Shown here: piece after piece, positions 25,157-33,650 of the stretch
How the letters are laid out: each line of letters starts with the position of its first letter
Numbering within the stretch: position 1 is the stretch's first letter
Assembly (NCBI GenBank): GCA_036381235.1
Contig: DASVDE010000004.1
Span: 1 to 64,000 of the forward strand
Length of the DNA: 64,000 nucleotides
Direction: 5' to 3'
Origin: DASVDE01 sp036381235
GTDB lineage: Bacteria; Actinomycetota; Thermoleophilia; Solirubrobacterales; 70-9
Made by a program: the position numbers and the translations under genes
Notes under the pieces: model-generated
Database searches by the model: none
The model's input: the letters and a program-made list of their open reading frames with translations, nothing else
What the model was told of the DNA's origin: nothing

Positions 25157-25951
25157 ATGCGGGGAGGTCTGCGACGGGCTGCAGGGATTGTCCTTGGCGC
25201 CTTCATTCTGGCTTCCACGGCCGCCCATGCCGATGTGTTCAGCGAGGGGAACATCCGTGCCTCGTTCGATGGCTGGCTCACCCCCAAGGCCTTGCCGCGA
25301 ACGGATCCGGTGCCTGTCGAACTTCACCTGAGGGGAAGCCTGCGAACCACCGATAACGGGCAGCTCCCGGTACTGCGGCGCATCGAGGTCTCGGTGAACC
25401 GATTCGGCAGGATCTCGACAGCGGGCCTCCCGGTTTGCCGTAAACGGTCGATCGTCGCGACCACCACACGACAGGCGCTTGCGGCGTGCGGCGATGCGCT
25501 GGTCGGCAACGGGCGATTCAACGCCTTCATCGCACTCCCCGCCGAGGCTCCATTCCCCGCCCGCGGGCGAATGCTCGCCTTCCACGCGAAGGTGGATGGC
25601 AGGCAGGTCATCCTCGCTCACATATACGGCACCGATCCCCTGCCGACCTCGCAGGTGATGACCATGGTCATCAAGCACCCGAAGGGCCGCAGCGCCTTCG
25701 GCACGATCCTCTCTATGACGGTGCCGAAGGTCGGCAACGATGACTGGGGGCACGTGACGGGCTTCCGGATGAACCTGCACCGTCGTTACGCCTACAAGCA
25801 CCAAACAAGAAGCGTGATCAGCGCCAACTGCCCCGCGCCAAAGGGATTTGACGTCGGTGTATTCACTGCGGCGAAGGCCACCTACTACCTCGCCGGGGGA
25901 CGCACGATCAGCCGTGTCGTCACCGGCACCTGCCGGATCAGGAACCCGTAG
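25157..25951 (+). CDS. Secreted protein, member 1 of a tandem paralogous pair
   Basis: A 264-residue protein with a clear signal peptide (MRGGLRRAAGIVLGAFILAS, cleavage near AHA-DVF). The mature part is mostly beta-rich by pattern and has conserved cysteines near residues 94, 113, 227 and 258 (VCRKR, AACGDAL, ANCPAPKGF, GTCRI) that could make two disulphides. It aligns over its whole length with the next gene (shared motifs: EGN/SGN at the mature start, LPVLR/PPVLR, ALVGNG/ALVGHG, APFPARG/VPFPAHG, CPAPKGF/CAAPEGF). No enzyme motif is seen; an extracellular structural or binding role is possible. Confidence 0.8.
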   Translation: MRGGLRRAAGIVLGAFILASTAAHADVFSEGNIRASFDGWLTPKALPRTDPVPVELHLRGSLRTTDNGQLPVLRRIEVSVNRFGRISTAGLPVCRKRSIVATTTRQALAACGDALVGNGRFNAFIALPAEAPFPARGRMLAFHAKVDGRQVILAHIYGTDPLPTSQVMTMVIKHPKGRSAFGTILSMTVPKVGNDDWGHVTGFRMNLHRRYAYKHQTRSVISANCPAPKGFDVGVFTAAKATYYLAGGRTISRVVTGTCRIRNP

Positions 25952-26004
25952 CCCTGTGCGTCCAAACAACCAGGACTTAAAGAGGACTATGGGATCATCG
26001 CCTT

Positions 26005-26808
26005 ATGACGTCGCGTAGGAGGGGAAGCCGCTGGTTGCGCCTGTGCGCTTTGGTCGCCGTGACGGCGACTGCCGGCGGGGCGAGCATCGCCCACGGCGAG
26101 CTGACGCGCAGCGGCAACCTGATCGTCTCCCTCCAGGGGACCATCGAGCCTCGGTCCCTCCCCCGCGACAGGCTGGCCCCCGTCAAGGTGCACATCAAGG
26201 GCTCCGTCAAAACCGTCGACGGAAGCCAACCGCCGGTGCTGCGGCAGCTGGCGGTCGCGATCAACAGTCACGGCAAGATCTTCAGCCGCGGCCTCCCCAT
26301 CTGCACGACCAGACAACTGCAGCAGAGAAACACCGAGGCCGCGCTCGCCGCCTGCAGGGGAGCCTTGGTTGGACACGGAACCTTCGATGCGAGCGTTGCC
26401 TTCCCCAACCTGGTTCCATTCCCCGCGCACGGCGCCGTTCTCGTCTTCAACGGGCGGCACGCCGGGCACCAGGCAATCATCTTCCACATCTTTGGCTCCA
26501 ACCCGGTGCAGATCACGTTCGTCCTGCCGCTGACCGTCGAGCGCCGCCACGGCGGCAAGTACGGGACGACCCTCAGCGCCAAATTCCCGCGCATCGCTTC
26601 GGACCTCGGCTATGTCACCGGGGTGGACTTCACGATGGGGCGACGCTACCTCTACAAAGGCAAGATGCGCAGCTTCCTCAGCGCCAGCTGTGCCGCTCCG
26701 GAGGGTTTCACCGTCGCGACCTTCCCCTTCGTCAAGGGCACCTTCGGCTTCTCCAGCGGACAGTCGATCGACACCTCGCTGATCCGCAACTGCCAAGTCA
26801 GAGGCTGA
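26005..26808 (+). CDS. Secreted protein, member 2 of a tandem paralogous pair
   Basis: A 267-residue paralogue of the preceding gene, separated by 53 bp. It has a signal peptide (RRGSRWLRLCALVAVTATAG, cleavage near ahg-ELT) and the same four-cysteine pattern (ICTTR, AACRGAL, ASCAAPEGF, RNCQVRG), with identity of roughly 35-40% by eye. The two have diverged, so the duplication is old and both are probably functional. Immediately downstream lies a convergent permease gene. Function unknown. Confidence 0.8.
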   Translation: MTSRRRGSRWLRLCALVAVTATAGGASIAHGELTRSGNLIVSLQGTIEPRSLPRDRLAPVKVHIKGSVKTVDGSQPPVLRQLAVAINSHGKIFSRGLPICTTRQLQQRNTEAALAACRGALVGHGTFDASVAFPNLVPFPAHGAVLVFNGRHAGHQAIIFHIFGSNPVQITFVLPLTVERRHGGKYGTTLSAKFPRIASDLGYVTGVDFTMGRRYLYKGKMRSFLSASCAAPEGFTVATFPFVKGTFGFSSGQSIDTSLIRNCQVRG

Positions 26809-26818
26809 GCGAGCGCCT

Positions 26819-28141
26819 CTAACGCGCTCCCGCTTCGACGATCCCGCCGGGGCGACCTCGCACCACCCAGGCGCGCCACAGATATAGCGCGATGGCCAGC
26901 GAGGCGAGCAGGGCGATCGCGGAGTCGAGGCGGGTCAGGTTGAGCGCGAGGACGAGCGTCACCAAGGCAGCGCCGAACAGGTTGGCGGTCATCGCCCACA
27001 GCCGCCCGTCGCGAAAGGAGAGTCGCACGCAGCCGAGAGTCGCCGCCAGGAAGCTGGCGAACACCGCGACGGCGTAAAACTGGACCAGCTCCTGCTCCCG
27101 GCCGCCCGCAGCGAGGATCATCGCGGCGGCGAGTCCGAGGATGAGGATGACGCCCCAGTGCGCGACGAGGAAGCGGTTCTGGCGGTGAAACGGCTCCGGC
27201 AGCAGGCCGTCTCCGCCGTCGCGACCCAACCCCGAGAGCGCCTTCAGAACTCCCGACCCGGCGAGATAAGAGGACGCCGCGGCAGCAAGCAGCAGCAGGG
27301 CGCTAAGCGCCTGAAAAGTGGCCAACGCGACGCCGCCACCAACCGCACGCCGCGCTATCTCCGCCAGCAGCGTCGAGTCGCCGTCGGGCAAGCCGATACG
27401 CAGATGCACCGCCAGCATCGCGAAGCTGAGCGTGAGCCCGCCGACGATCATGACCATCAGCCACAGGGTCCAGCGACCGAACAGCCGTCGGCCGCGATCG
27501 TGTAGCTGCGGTAGCTGCGCGATCGCGTTCGACGGGGCTTCGACCCCGGTGGCGAGAGCCATGCCGAGCGGCAGCGCCATCAGCACCGCTGCCAGAGAAG
27601 CATCGGCGAGCAGCGTCCCCCCGTGCTTCGCTTCGGCGACGGCCCCGGTCGGGGCGGGGTCGGCGAACGCTCCGGCGACGATCACGACAGCCGCCATCAG
27701 CAAGAAGGCCTGGGTGGCGATCGCGAAGCCAACCCGTCCGCGGTGCCCGAGCATCACCCCGCAGGCGACCGCGGCAGCCAGAGCCAGGGCGATCGGCAGT
27801 CGAACCCCGGCAAGCCCCGGCAGGTAGGCGATCAACGCCGCCGCCCCGGCCGCGCAGCTGACCGCCACCGTCAGCGTGAAGTCGACGAGCAGCGCCCCCA
27901 GCGGCAAAAAGGCCCAGCCTTCTCCGAATGCCTCCGCCACCCCCTCGGGACCGCCGCCACCCGACGGGAAGCGACCAATCAGTTGGTGGTAGGTGGCAGC
28001 GACAACGACGATGACGCCAACCACCAATCCCATCGTCGCGACCAGGCTTGCGGGATCGCCGTCGAGCGCTCGAAGAGCCGCCTCGATCGCGTAGGCGACC
28101 GAGGAGACCGGGTCCGCCATCACGGTGAAGGCGAAGGCCAC
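26819..28141 (-). CDS. APC-superfamily permease (amino acid transporter-like)
   Basis: A 440-residue inner-membrane transporter with about 12 hydrophobic spans. The first span carries the unwound-helix pattern of APC carriers (MADPVSSVAYAIEAAL near residues 8-25), and SGGGGPEGVAEAFG near 62 matches the IL1 region. The GTG at 28141 begins almost inside the first span; the frame continues upstream through a basic IQRRHLF, so the true N-terminus is probably 7-10 residues longer and may overlap the zincin gene stop. Substrate unknown (amino acid or cation). Confidence 0.82.
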   Translation of the reverse strand: MAFAFTVMADPVSSVAYAIEAALRALDGDPASLVATMGLVVGVIVVVAATYHQLIGRFPSGGGGPEGVAEAFGEGWAFLPLGALLVDFTLTVAVSCAAGAAALIAYLPGLAGVRLPIALALAAAVACGVMLGHRGRVGFAIATQAFLLMAAVVIVAGAFADPAPTGAVAEAKHGGTLLADASLAAVLMALPLGMALATGVEAPSNAIAQLPQLHDRGRRLFGRWTLWLMVMIVGGLTLSFAMLAVHLRIGLPDGDSTLLAEIARRAVGGGVALATFQALSALLLLAAAASSYLAGSGVLKALSGLGRDGGDGLLPEPFHRQNRFLVAHWGVILILGLAAAMILAAGGREQELVQFYAVAVFASFLAATLGCVRLSFRDGRLWAMTANLFGAALVTLVLALNLTRLDSAIALLASLAIALYLWRAWVVRGRPGGIVEAGAR

Positions 28142-28164
28142 GAAGAGGTGCCGTCGCTGGATCC

Positions 28165-28497
28165 TCAGAGGCCGAGCCCCCCGACTCCGCGCTCATCCCA
28201 GCCGAGATGGTGGGCCAGCTCGTGGCGCAGAGTGCGCTCGACCTGCTTCGCGAGCAGATCGCGGTCGTGGCCGAAGTCCCGCTCCAGCGTGTCGCGGTAG
28301 ATCACGATCCGGTCCTCGTAGCGATGGCGGGCGACCCCGTCGCCGAAGTACTGGCCGTAGGCATGCACCTCAGAACCCAGCTCGGAGACCACGACAGGGA
28401 CGCTTTCGAGGACCTTTTGAAACTGCTCCGGCAGGCGATCGATCGCATCGGCGACCAGCGACTCGAACTCGTCCAGATCTTCCTGCTCCTCGGCCAC
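28165..28497 (-). CDS. Small zincin-type metallopeptidase-family protein
   Basis: A 110-residue cytoplasmic protein from GTG 28497 (VAEEQEDLDEFESLVADAID). It matches the short actinobacterial 'metallopeptidase family protein' (zincin_1) pattern: FESLVADAIDRLP at the start, a central DRIVIYRDTLERD strand and the HExxH motif RHELAHHLG near residue 92 with WDERGV after it. A longer open frame upstream (to 28644) is Arg-rich and overlaps another small gene, so it is not used. It directly precedes the permease. Substrate unknown; some family members may be adaptor-like. Confidence 0.85.
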   Translation of the reverse strand: MAEEQEDLDEFESLVADAIDRLPEQFQKVLESVPVVVSELGSEVHAYGQYFGDGVARHRYEDRIVIYRDTLERDFGHDRDLLAKQVERTLRHELAHHLGWDERGVGGLGL

Positions 28498-28597
28498 ACC
28501 CAAACCGTAGAGCAGCCGTATATGGCGGCGGCGGATGGGGCCTCGGATCCTCCGCCGACCGTGCGCGGTTGGGAAAACGAGACGGCAGTCGGAACGC

Positions 28598-28723
28598 CTA
28601 GAGGCGTCCGATGACGAGGATGCCCGCCACGCAACCCGCGGCAAGCACAGTCAGCGCCAGATTCTCCCGTCCCCGCTTGGTCTGCGTGTAATCGAGAAGG
28701 CTGTCAAGAGGGTTGCGACTCAT
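28598..28723 (-). CDS. 41-residue single-span membrane protein
   Basis: A short open frame, ATG 28723 to TAG 28598, reading MSRNPLDSLLDYTQTKRGRE and then a hydrophobic helix (NLALTVLAAGCVAGILVIG) ending RL. The amphipathic, charged first half and a single membrane span are typical of genuine small membrane proteins. Codon third positions are GC-rich like its neighbours. TTATAAGAC lies just before the ATG and could serve as a -10 for a leaderless message; no Shine-Dalgarno is seen. Function unknown. Confidence 0.5.
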   Translation of the reverse strand: MSRNPLDSLLDYTQTKRGRENLALTVLAAGCVAGILVIGRL

Positions 28724-28782
28724 GTCTTATAAACACGCGTCACTCCAAATCAATGCGGTCGCCCGCCGGCGCTCCAGGGCGC

Positions 28783-29916
28783 TCAGCGGCCGAACCAGCG
28801 GGCGCGGCGGCTGGAGCCGAAATGCTCCTTCTCGGCGACCAGGGCCGCGGAGGGCTCGTGGAAGGCGCCGGTCGGTTTCGGGCCCGAGAGGAAGTCGACG
28901 TCGACCCGGCCGACCCGTCCCGCACCGAACTCGACGTAACAGGAGCCGAGACCGTCGTATGCGTCGGGCTTGCCCTCGCCGCGCACGCGGGCGATCAGCT
29001 CCTTGGCTACGACCCTCCCCGCCCCCTCGGCGAAGACACCGGCCTTCGGCACCCCGACCGTGGCGACATCGCCGATCGCGTACACGCCGGGGAACCGGGT
29101 CTCGAGCGTCGCCGATTCGACCGGGATATACCCCTCCTCGGTCATGCCGCTCTCGATCACCACGTCGGGTGCGCGGTGCTTTGGGACGCCGAGGAAGAGG
29201 TCATAGGGAACCTCGTCGCCGTCCTTGAGGACGGCGACCCTGCGGGCCGGGTCCAGCGAAGCGATCCGCGCTTCGGGTCGGAAGGCGATGTCCCGCTCGG
29301 CGAAAGCGTCGAGCAGTGCGGCGGAAGTCTCGGGGGAGGGCGGCACTGGGCTCGGCAGCGGCATCAGGAAGGTGATCTCCGAATCGCCTCTGAGGCCGCG
29401 CTCGGACAGATAGTCGTGCAGCAGCAAGGCCGCCTCGCTGGGCGCGGGAGGGCACTTGAAGGGCGCCCCGCAGACGCCGATCACGACTCGACCCCCCGAG
29501 AACTCCGGCAGCATCCCCGCCAGCCGCTCGGCGCCGGCCACCGAATAGAACTCGTTGCCGCCCTCTGCCAGCCCCGGCGTCGCGTCCATGTCGTAATCGG
29601 CACCCAGCGCAACGACCAGGTAGTCGGCCTCGTGGACGCCGGCGTCGGTCCTCACCGAGCGCGCCTCGGGATCGATCGCGAGGACCGTCTCCCGCAGCAG
29701 CCTCACCCCCGGCTTGGCGAAGTCGTCGTAGGGGAGGCGCACCGCCTCCGCCTCCTCGCGTCCGAACATCACGTCGAGCTTGGAGAACCCGAAGACGAAC
29801 GAGTCGCTCTTGTCGATCACCGTCACCTCGACCTCGTCGCCCAGCCCCTCCGACAGAGAGGTCGCCAACTCGAGGCCCCCAAACCCCGCACCCAGGATCA
29901 AAACTCGCGCCTTCAT
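28783..29916 (-). CDS. NAD(P)/FAD-dependent oxidoreductase (SQR/NDH-2-like)
   Basis: A 377-residue flavoprotein. FAD motif VLILGAGFGGLELATSL at residues 5-21, second motif YLVVALGADYDMD near 98, and a C-terminal FAD contact (GVYAIGDVATVGVPKAGVFAEGAG) near 285. The sequence VCGAPFKCPPAPSEAALLLHDYL near 150 contains two cysteines in the redox position typical of sulphide:quinone reductase-like and flavocytochrome c-like subunits. It is a second, distant relative of the gene at 23830, about 4 kb away. Sulphide or polysulphide oxidation is an inference. Confidence 0.85.
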   Translation of the reverse strand: MKARVLILGAGFGGLELATSLSEGLGDEVEVTVIDKSDSFVFGFSKLDVMFGREEAEAVRLPYDDFAKPGVRLLRETVLAIDPEARSVRTDAGVHEADYLVVALGADYDMDATPGLAEGGNEFYSVAGAERLAGMLPEFSGGRVVIGVCGAPFKCPPAPSEAALLLHDYLSERGLRGDSEITFLMPLPSPVPPSPETSAALLDAFAERDIAFRPEARIASLDPARRVAVLKDGDEVPYDLFLGVPKHRAPDVVIESGMTEEGYIPVESATLETRFPGVYAIGDVATVGVPKAGVFAEGAGRVVAKELIARVRGEGKPDAYDGLGSCYVEFGAGRVGRVDVDFLSGPKPTGAFHEPSAALVAEKEHFGSSRRARWFGR

Positions 29917-29961
29917 CGAGGCAGCAAGCCTACGGCGTTGTCACCGCGGCGATCTGGGCGC

Positions 29962-29989
29962 TTGGAACTGGCCAGTCAGCCAGTAGCAT
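29962..29989 (+). promoter_or_regulatory. Candidate promoter with internal inverted repeat upstream of the P450 gene
   Basis: TTGGAA (29962-29967) and TAGCAT (29984-29989) are separated by 16 bp, a workable sigma-A-type -35/-10 pair 34 bp before the P450 start. The spacer itself is an inverted repeat (CTGGC...GCCAG), which could be an operator. The ribosome site TAGGAGGA follows at 30013-30020. Confidence 0.4.
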
Positions 29990-30023
29990 GCCTTAGGTCG
30001 GTGCCGGCGATCTAGGAGGAGTG

Positions 30024-31262
30024 ATGGCGACAGCTGAAAGTGGGCTCGAAAACGAGTTGGTCCTCGAGCGCGAGCGTTGGCTCAACGGCCCTCCCCACGA
30101 GCTGTTCAAGCAGATGCGAAGCGGCTGCCCGGTCCACTGGACCTCCGAGGTGACGGAATTCCCCGCCGCCAAGGGCTTCTGGTCGGTGACGACCGCCGAC
30201 GACGTCCACGCAGTCAGCCGCGACTGGCAGACCTACTCCTCCGAGCTGGGCGGCGTCGTCGCGATCGACGAGGTGTTTCCGATCGAGCTGGCCCGGGCGA
30301 TGTTCATCGGCATGGACCCGCCCAAGCACGATCGGCTCAAGGCGCTGTTTCAGGCCGGCTTCACGCCGAAGCGGATCGCCGCCCACGAGGACGAGATCCG
30401 AGAGATCGTCGTCAGGGTCCTCGACCGCCTCGAGGGCCGCGAGACCTGCGACCTGGTCACCGACGTCGCGCAGCCGGCCGTCTCCCGTGTGATCCACAGC
30501 TTCATGGGCATCCCCGAGGAGGACGATGCGGCCTGGGCTCGGCTGATGAACGCGAGCCTCGGCGCCAGCGATCCGGAGTTCACCCAGAGCGCCGACGAGG
30601 TCGAGGAGTTCCTCGAGCAGACGATCGCCGAGGTCTTCGAGCGCTGCAGAAAGATGATCGCCGAGCGCCGCGAAAACCCCACCGACGACCTGACCAGCGT
30701 CCTCGTCCACGCCGAGGTGGAGGGCAACACGCTCGAGGAGCACGAGATCGTGATGGGCTTCTTCCTGCTCGTCGCCGCGGGCAACGACAGCACCAAGGCG
30801 ACCTACTCCAGCGGAATGCGGGCGCTGATGGAGCATCCCGACCAGATGCGGATGCTGGTCGACGACCCCTCGCTGATCCCGGGCGCGGTCGAGGAGTCGC
30901 TGCGGATGTTCCCCGCCTTCGCCCACTTCCGCCGCACCGCGACCTGCGACACCGAGCTGCACGGGCAGAAGATCAAAAAGGGCGACAAGGTCGTGATGTG
31001 GTACCCGTCGTCGAATCGCGACGAGACCCGCTACGAGGATCCCGATCGCTTCGACGTCCTGCGCAACCCCGAGCACCAGGCGTTCGGCGCAGGGGGCCGT
31101 CATTTCTGCCTCGGCACCGCGCTCGCCCGCCTCGAGCTGAAAATCCTCCTCGAGGAGACCCTGGCGCGCTACCCAAACATCGCCATGGACGGCAAGCCCA
31201 AATTCGTCGAGTCGGCCTTCCTCAACCAGCTGAAGACCCTGCCGGTACGGCTACACCCCTAA
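30024..31262 (+). CDS. Cytochrome P450
   Basis: A soluble class I bacterial P450 of 412 residues that oxidises a small molecule with electrons from a ferredoxin system. Family motifs: I-helix AAGNDSTKAT near residue 250, ExxR in EESLRMFPAF near 290, and the haem-binding loop FGAGGRHFCLGTALARLE near 354-371 with the Cys ligand near 362. The sequence GRHFCLG and the N-terminal layout fit actinobacterial CYP families acting on steroids, fatty acids or terpenoids; the substrate cannot be told. The ATG is 4 bases after an AGGAGG site; a GTG one codon earlier is too close. No ferredoxin or reductase is adjacent. Confidence 0.96.
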   Translation: MATAESGLENELVLERERWLNGPPHELFKQMRSGCPVHWTSEVTEFPAAKGFWSVTTADDVHAVSRDWQTYSSELGGVVAIDEVFPIELARAMFIGMDPPKHDRLKALFQAGFTPKRIAAHEDEIREIVVRVLDRLEGRETCDLVTDVAQPAVSRVIHSFMGIPEEDDAAWARLMNASLGASDPEFTQSADEVEEFLEQTIAEVFERCRKMIAERRENPTDDLTSVLVHAEVEGNTLEEHEIVMGFFLLVAAGNDSTKATYSSGMRALMEHPDQMRMLVDDPSLIPGAVEESLRMFPAFAHFRRTATCDTELHGQKIKKGDKVVMWYPSSNRDETRYEDPDRFDVLRNPEHQAFGAGGRHFCLGTALARLELKILLEETLARYPNIAMDGKPKFVESAFLNQLKTLPVRLHP

Positions 31263-31646
31263 CGCGTCCCCGTCCGCGGGCTCCATCGGGTGAAGCTCGC
31301 CCTTGACCAGCGCCTCGGTGCGCAAATGCCCGATCGCCCGGTACTCCTCGGAGCCGATCATGTCGAGGAACGCCTGCCGGCTCGGGTACTCGACCAGCAG
31401 CACCATGTCCCAGGAGTCCTCACCGATCAGCGGTGACGCCGCCCCGGCCACGAACACGACCTTGGCCCCGGCCTTCTCCAGCAGCGGCGCGACTGCGGCG
31501 CCGTACTCCGCATAACGTTCACGCCCTCCGTCAGGTTTGAACGAGAGCAGGTTCAGCATCACCACGGGTGAGTCCTCTTCCGCCCGCTCGGCGAACGCGG
31601 CAAGTCCCTCCTGATTCAGTCGCTCTGGCTCGGTCGGGTTAGCCAC
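31251..31646 (-). CDS. DUF1330 domain protein
   Basis: A 131-residue protein from GTG 31646 (VANPTEPERLNQEG). It shows the ferredoxin-like dimeric alpha-beta barrel pattern of DUF1330: VVMLNLLSFKPDGGRERYAEY near residue 26, then VVFVAGAASPLIGEDSWDMVLLVEYPSRQAFLDMI near 62-100 and the terminal histidine-containing strand. Function is unknown; relatives sit near catabolic genes. The start overlaps the thioesterase stop by 8 bp, and its 3' end overlaps the convergent P450 stop by 12 bp. Confidence 0.85.
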   Translation of the reverse strand: MANPTEPERLNQEGLAAFAERAEEDSPVVMLNLLSFKPDGGRERYAEYGAAVAPLLEKAGAKVVFVAGAASPLIGEDSWDMVLLVEYPSRQAFLDMIGSEEYRAIGHLRTEALVKGELHPMEPADGDALGV

Positions 31647-32469
31647 GGCGCTCCTTCGGAATGCAGCAAAGCTGTGCTGAGCCGCTGGCAAGCAGCCGAC
31701 CCTCCGTATTCCAGATGCGTCCGCTCACGCCGAGCAGGCCGTCTTCGGCCACCGGGCATTCGTGATCGACCAGCAGCCACTCGCTCTCCGCGGTGGATCG
31801 GTGGAACCAGACGCTGGTATCGAGGTTGGGCGCCACGTAATCTGCCCCCCGGTACTTCTCATAGACAGCCGGCCAGCCGAAGGTGTCCAGCAGAATAAGC
31901 GGACGCGCAGCGTCGACGAATGGGTCCTCGAAGCAGGGGGTCGGCTCAAACCGCACCCACTCCCTGATGACAGGGCGGTCGGCATCGTCCGCCTCCTCCC
32001 CATCCGGCCGGCGACAGCTCATGTTGTTCCAGAAGTTGAAGATCGGCTTGCCGTCTCTGGTGCGCTCGAAGGGTCTGGAGGCCTCGGGCGGCGCTACCTC
32101 CGGCGCGCTCAGCGTCTGATGGCGATAGCCCGGAGCCTCGGCGGCCGTCAGGACCACCGCAAAGAGAACCGCCCTGCCGCCCTGGCTCATCGTTACGGCA
32201 AGCGATTCCGACCGCCGCCCTCGCTTGACGACATCCACCGCCAGCTCCACCTCGTCGAAGTCGGGTGAGCCGAGGAAGTGGCAGTAGAAGCTCGCCGGCC
32301 GAGGGATCTCAGCGCACTTCCCCGCCGCGCGAAGAGCGAGTGACGCGAGGTAGCCGCCGCTCGGCCCCCAGATCTCCCAGGCCTCATCGAGGCGAATCGA
32401 GTAGGCGCCCCCATCGCCCTCGAGATCCGTTGCCCGATCCAGGCCGACCGGAGCGCTTGCGCCGCTCAT
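31639..32469 (-). CDS. Acyl-CoA thioesterase-family protein (double hotdog)
   Basis: A 276-residue protein of the TesB-like/4HBT_3 type, hydrolysing or binding acyl-CoA. Two hotdog repeats are seen: the N-terminal one with EAWEIWGPSGGYLASLALRA near residue 28 and FYCHFLGSPDFDEVELAV near 60, and the C-terminal one with APNLDTSVWFHRSTAESEWLLVDHECPVAEDGLLGVSGRIW near 220-260. It probably forms an operon with the DUF1330 gene and faces the P450, suggesting a small lipid or aromatic degradation cluster, which is an inference from position only. Confidence 0.85.
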   Translation of the reverse strand: MSGASAPVGLDRATDLEGDGGAYSIRLDEAWEIWGPSGGYLASLALRAAGKCAEIPRPASFYCHFLGSPDFDEVELAVDVVKRGRRSESLAVTMSQGGRAVLFAVVLTAAEAPGYRHQTLSAPEVAPPEASRPFERTRDGKPIFNFWNNMSCRRPDGEEADDADRPVIREWVRFEPTPCFEDPFVDAARPLILLDTFGWPAVYEKYRGADYVAPNLDTSVWFHRSTAESEWLLVDHECPVAEDGLLGVSGRIWNTEGRLLASGSAQLCCIPKERRG

Positions 32470-32518
32470 GGGCGGACCACGGTGATCTCAGACGCCTCGC
32501 TCATCTACGGGCAATGCT

Positions 32519-33294
32519 ATGAGGCGGGCTGGACTCGAACCCGTCCCCGACCGCTACGACGTGCGCAAAGCCCACCCGGCGAAAGCCGCAGACCTGGCAG
32601 AGACCCTGGCCAGGGCTTTCTACGACGACCCGCTCATCGGCTGGCTCCTTCCGGACCACTCACGCAGGCTGGCAATCGCCAGGCGTGGCTTCGACCTCTA
32701 CCTGAGGCGGGTGTGGCTTCGCCACGAGGAGACCCACACCGTCGAGAATTCGGCAGGCGTCTGCGTCTGGGAGCCGCCCGGCACATGGAAGGTGGGAGTC
32801 CGCGAACAGCTCTCCCTGCTTCCGACAATGCTGCGCATATACGGCCGCATGCTGCCTCGCCTTCTGGGAACGATCAACGCAGTCGAGAAGGGCCCATCCG
32901 ACGGGGCCGCACTATTACCTGGCCTTCGTCGGTATCGAGCCCGAGAGCCAGGGGCGCGGAATGGGCTCGATCCTGATGCACCCGATCCTCCAGCGTTGCG
33001 ATGCCGAGAGGGTTCCCGCCTATCTCGAGGCCAGCGCCCCTCGAAACAAAGCCCTACGAACGCCACGGCTTCGAGGCCACCGAGGAGTTCAGACCGGGCA
33101 AGAGCGGACCGCCGACGTGGCGGATGTGGAGATCGCCCATGCGAACGGATTTCTCGCCAGACGCCTATTCGACGGGCTGTCCCAGGACGAGCCCGGTTGC
33201 CGAGTCGAGTTCGGTGCTGCCACTGATCTGCGGGAGGCCCTCGAAGCTCCCGGTGGAAGCGCCACTCGCTAGCCAGTCTTCGAGCTGGTCCTGA
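32519..33294 (+). pseudogene. Broken GNAT-family N-acetyltransferase with two frameshifts
   Basis: Three overlapping frames together spell one acetyltransferase. Frame 1 (from ATG 32519) gives RKAHPAKAADLAETLARAFYDDP and the middle part to about 32890. One extra C in CCC at 32893-32895 breaks it. Frame 2 continues HYYLAFVGIEPESQGRGMGSILM (the acetyl-CoA-binding motif A) to ALR at about 33053. An apparent two-base loss there moves to frame 3, YERHGFEATEEFRPGKSGP, the C-terminal GNAT strand. Recognisable homology ends near 33140; the last frame runs on to a stop at 33294, inside the convergent lipoprotein gene. Two independent lesions argue for a true pseudogene, though assembly errors must be excluded. 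Confidence 0.8.
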
Positions 33295-33650
33295 CCCTCC
33301 GAACTTACTCGGAGCAGGACCAGCGAGAAGCGCTCTTCGGGAAGCTGCCCCGCCTCGACAAACTCCCGCGACCAGTGCGTTTCGTTTGGATTGATCTCCG
33401 GTGGCTTGGGGTAGAAACGGTTTCCGACTCGAACGGCGAGCCAAACGCGGTCTTCATCGGGGATATTCGCGAGCATTCCCTCCGTCATCAGGGTCGGGTT
33501 GACATGGGCTCCGTCACGGGGGAACGTAATAGTGCCTACTGGGTCGTCGTCCTTTCCGCAACCGTTGAGGATGCCCTGGCCGAACAAGAGCCCAACTGCC
33601 GCCACGAGCAACATGCCCAGTGGGATGAGCACTTTGTCCAGTGACTTCAT
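33165..33650 (-). CDS. Putative lipoprotein or membrane-anchored protein, unknown function
   Basis: A 161-residue protein with an N-terminal hydrophobic segment (VLIPLGMLLVAAVGLLFGQG) followed by ILNGCGKDDD, a near-lipobox (LNGC) that would place the protein on the outer face of the membrane with residue 32 lipidated. The rest is polar with a TITFPRDGAHVNPT strand, a pattern like small extracellular beta-sandwich domains (AHVNP near residue 48). Not assigned to a family. It overlaps the tail of the broken acetyltransferase on the other strand and sits in a patch of decayed genes. Confidence 0.6.
   Translation of the reverse strand: MKSLDKVLIPLGMLLVAAVGLLFGQGILNGCGKDDDPVGTITFPRDGAHVNPTLMTEGMLANIPDEDRVWLAVRVGNRFYPKPPEINPNETHWSREFVEAGQLPEERFSLVLLRVSSEGQDQLEDWLASGASTGSFEGLPQISGSTELDSATGLVLGQPVE

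Noticed and set aside
32519..32560. tRNA-like T-arm sequence (GGACTCGAACCC on the plus strand)
   Set aside because: The five-base T-stem does not pair and no acceptor, D or anticodon arm is present, so it is not a tRNA gene; it is kept only as a possible attachment-site repeat.
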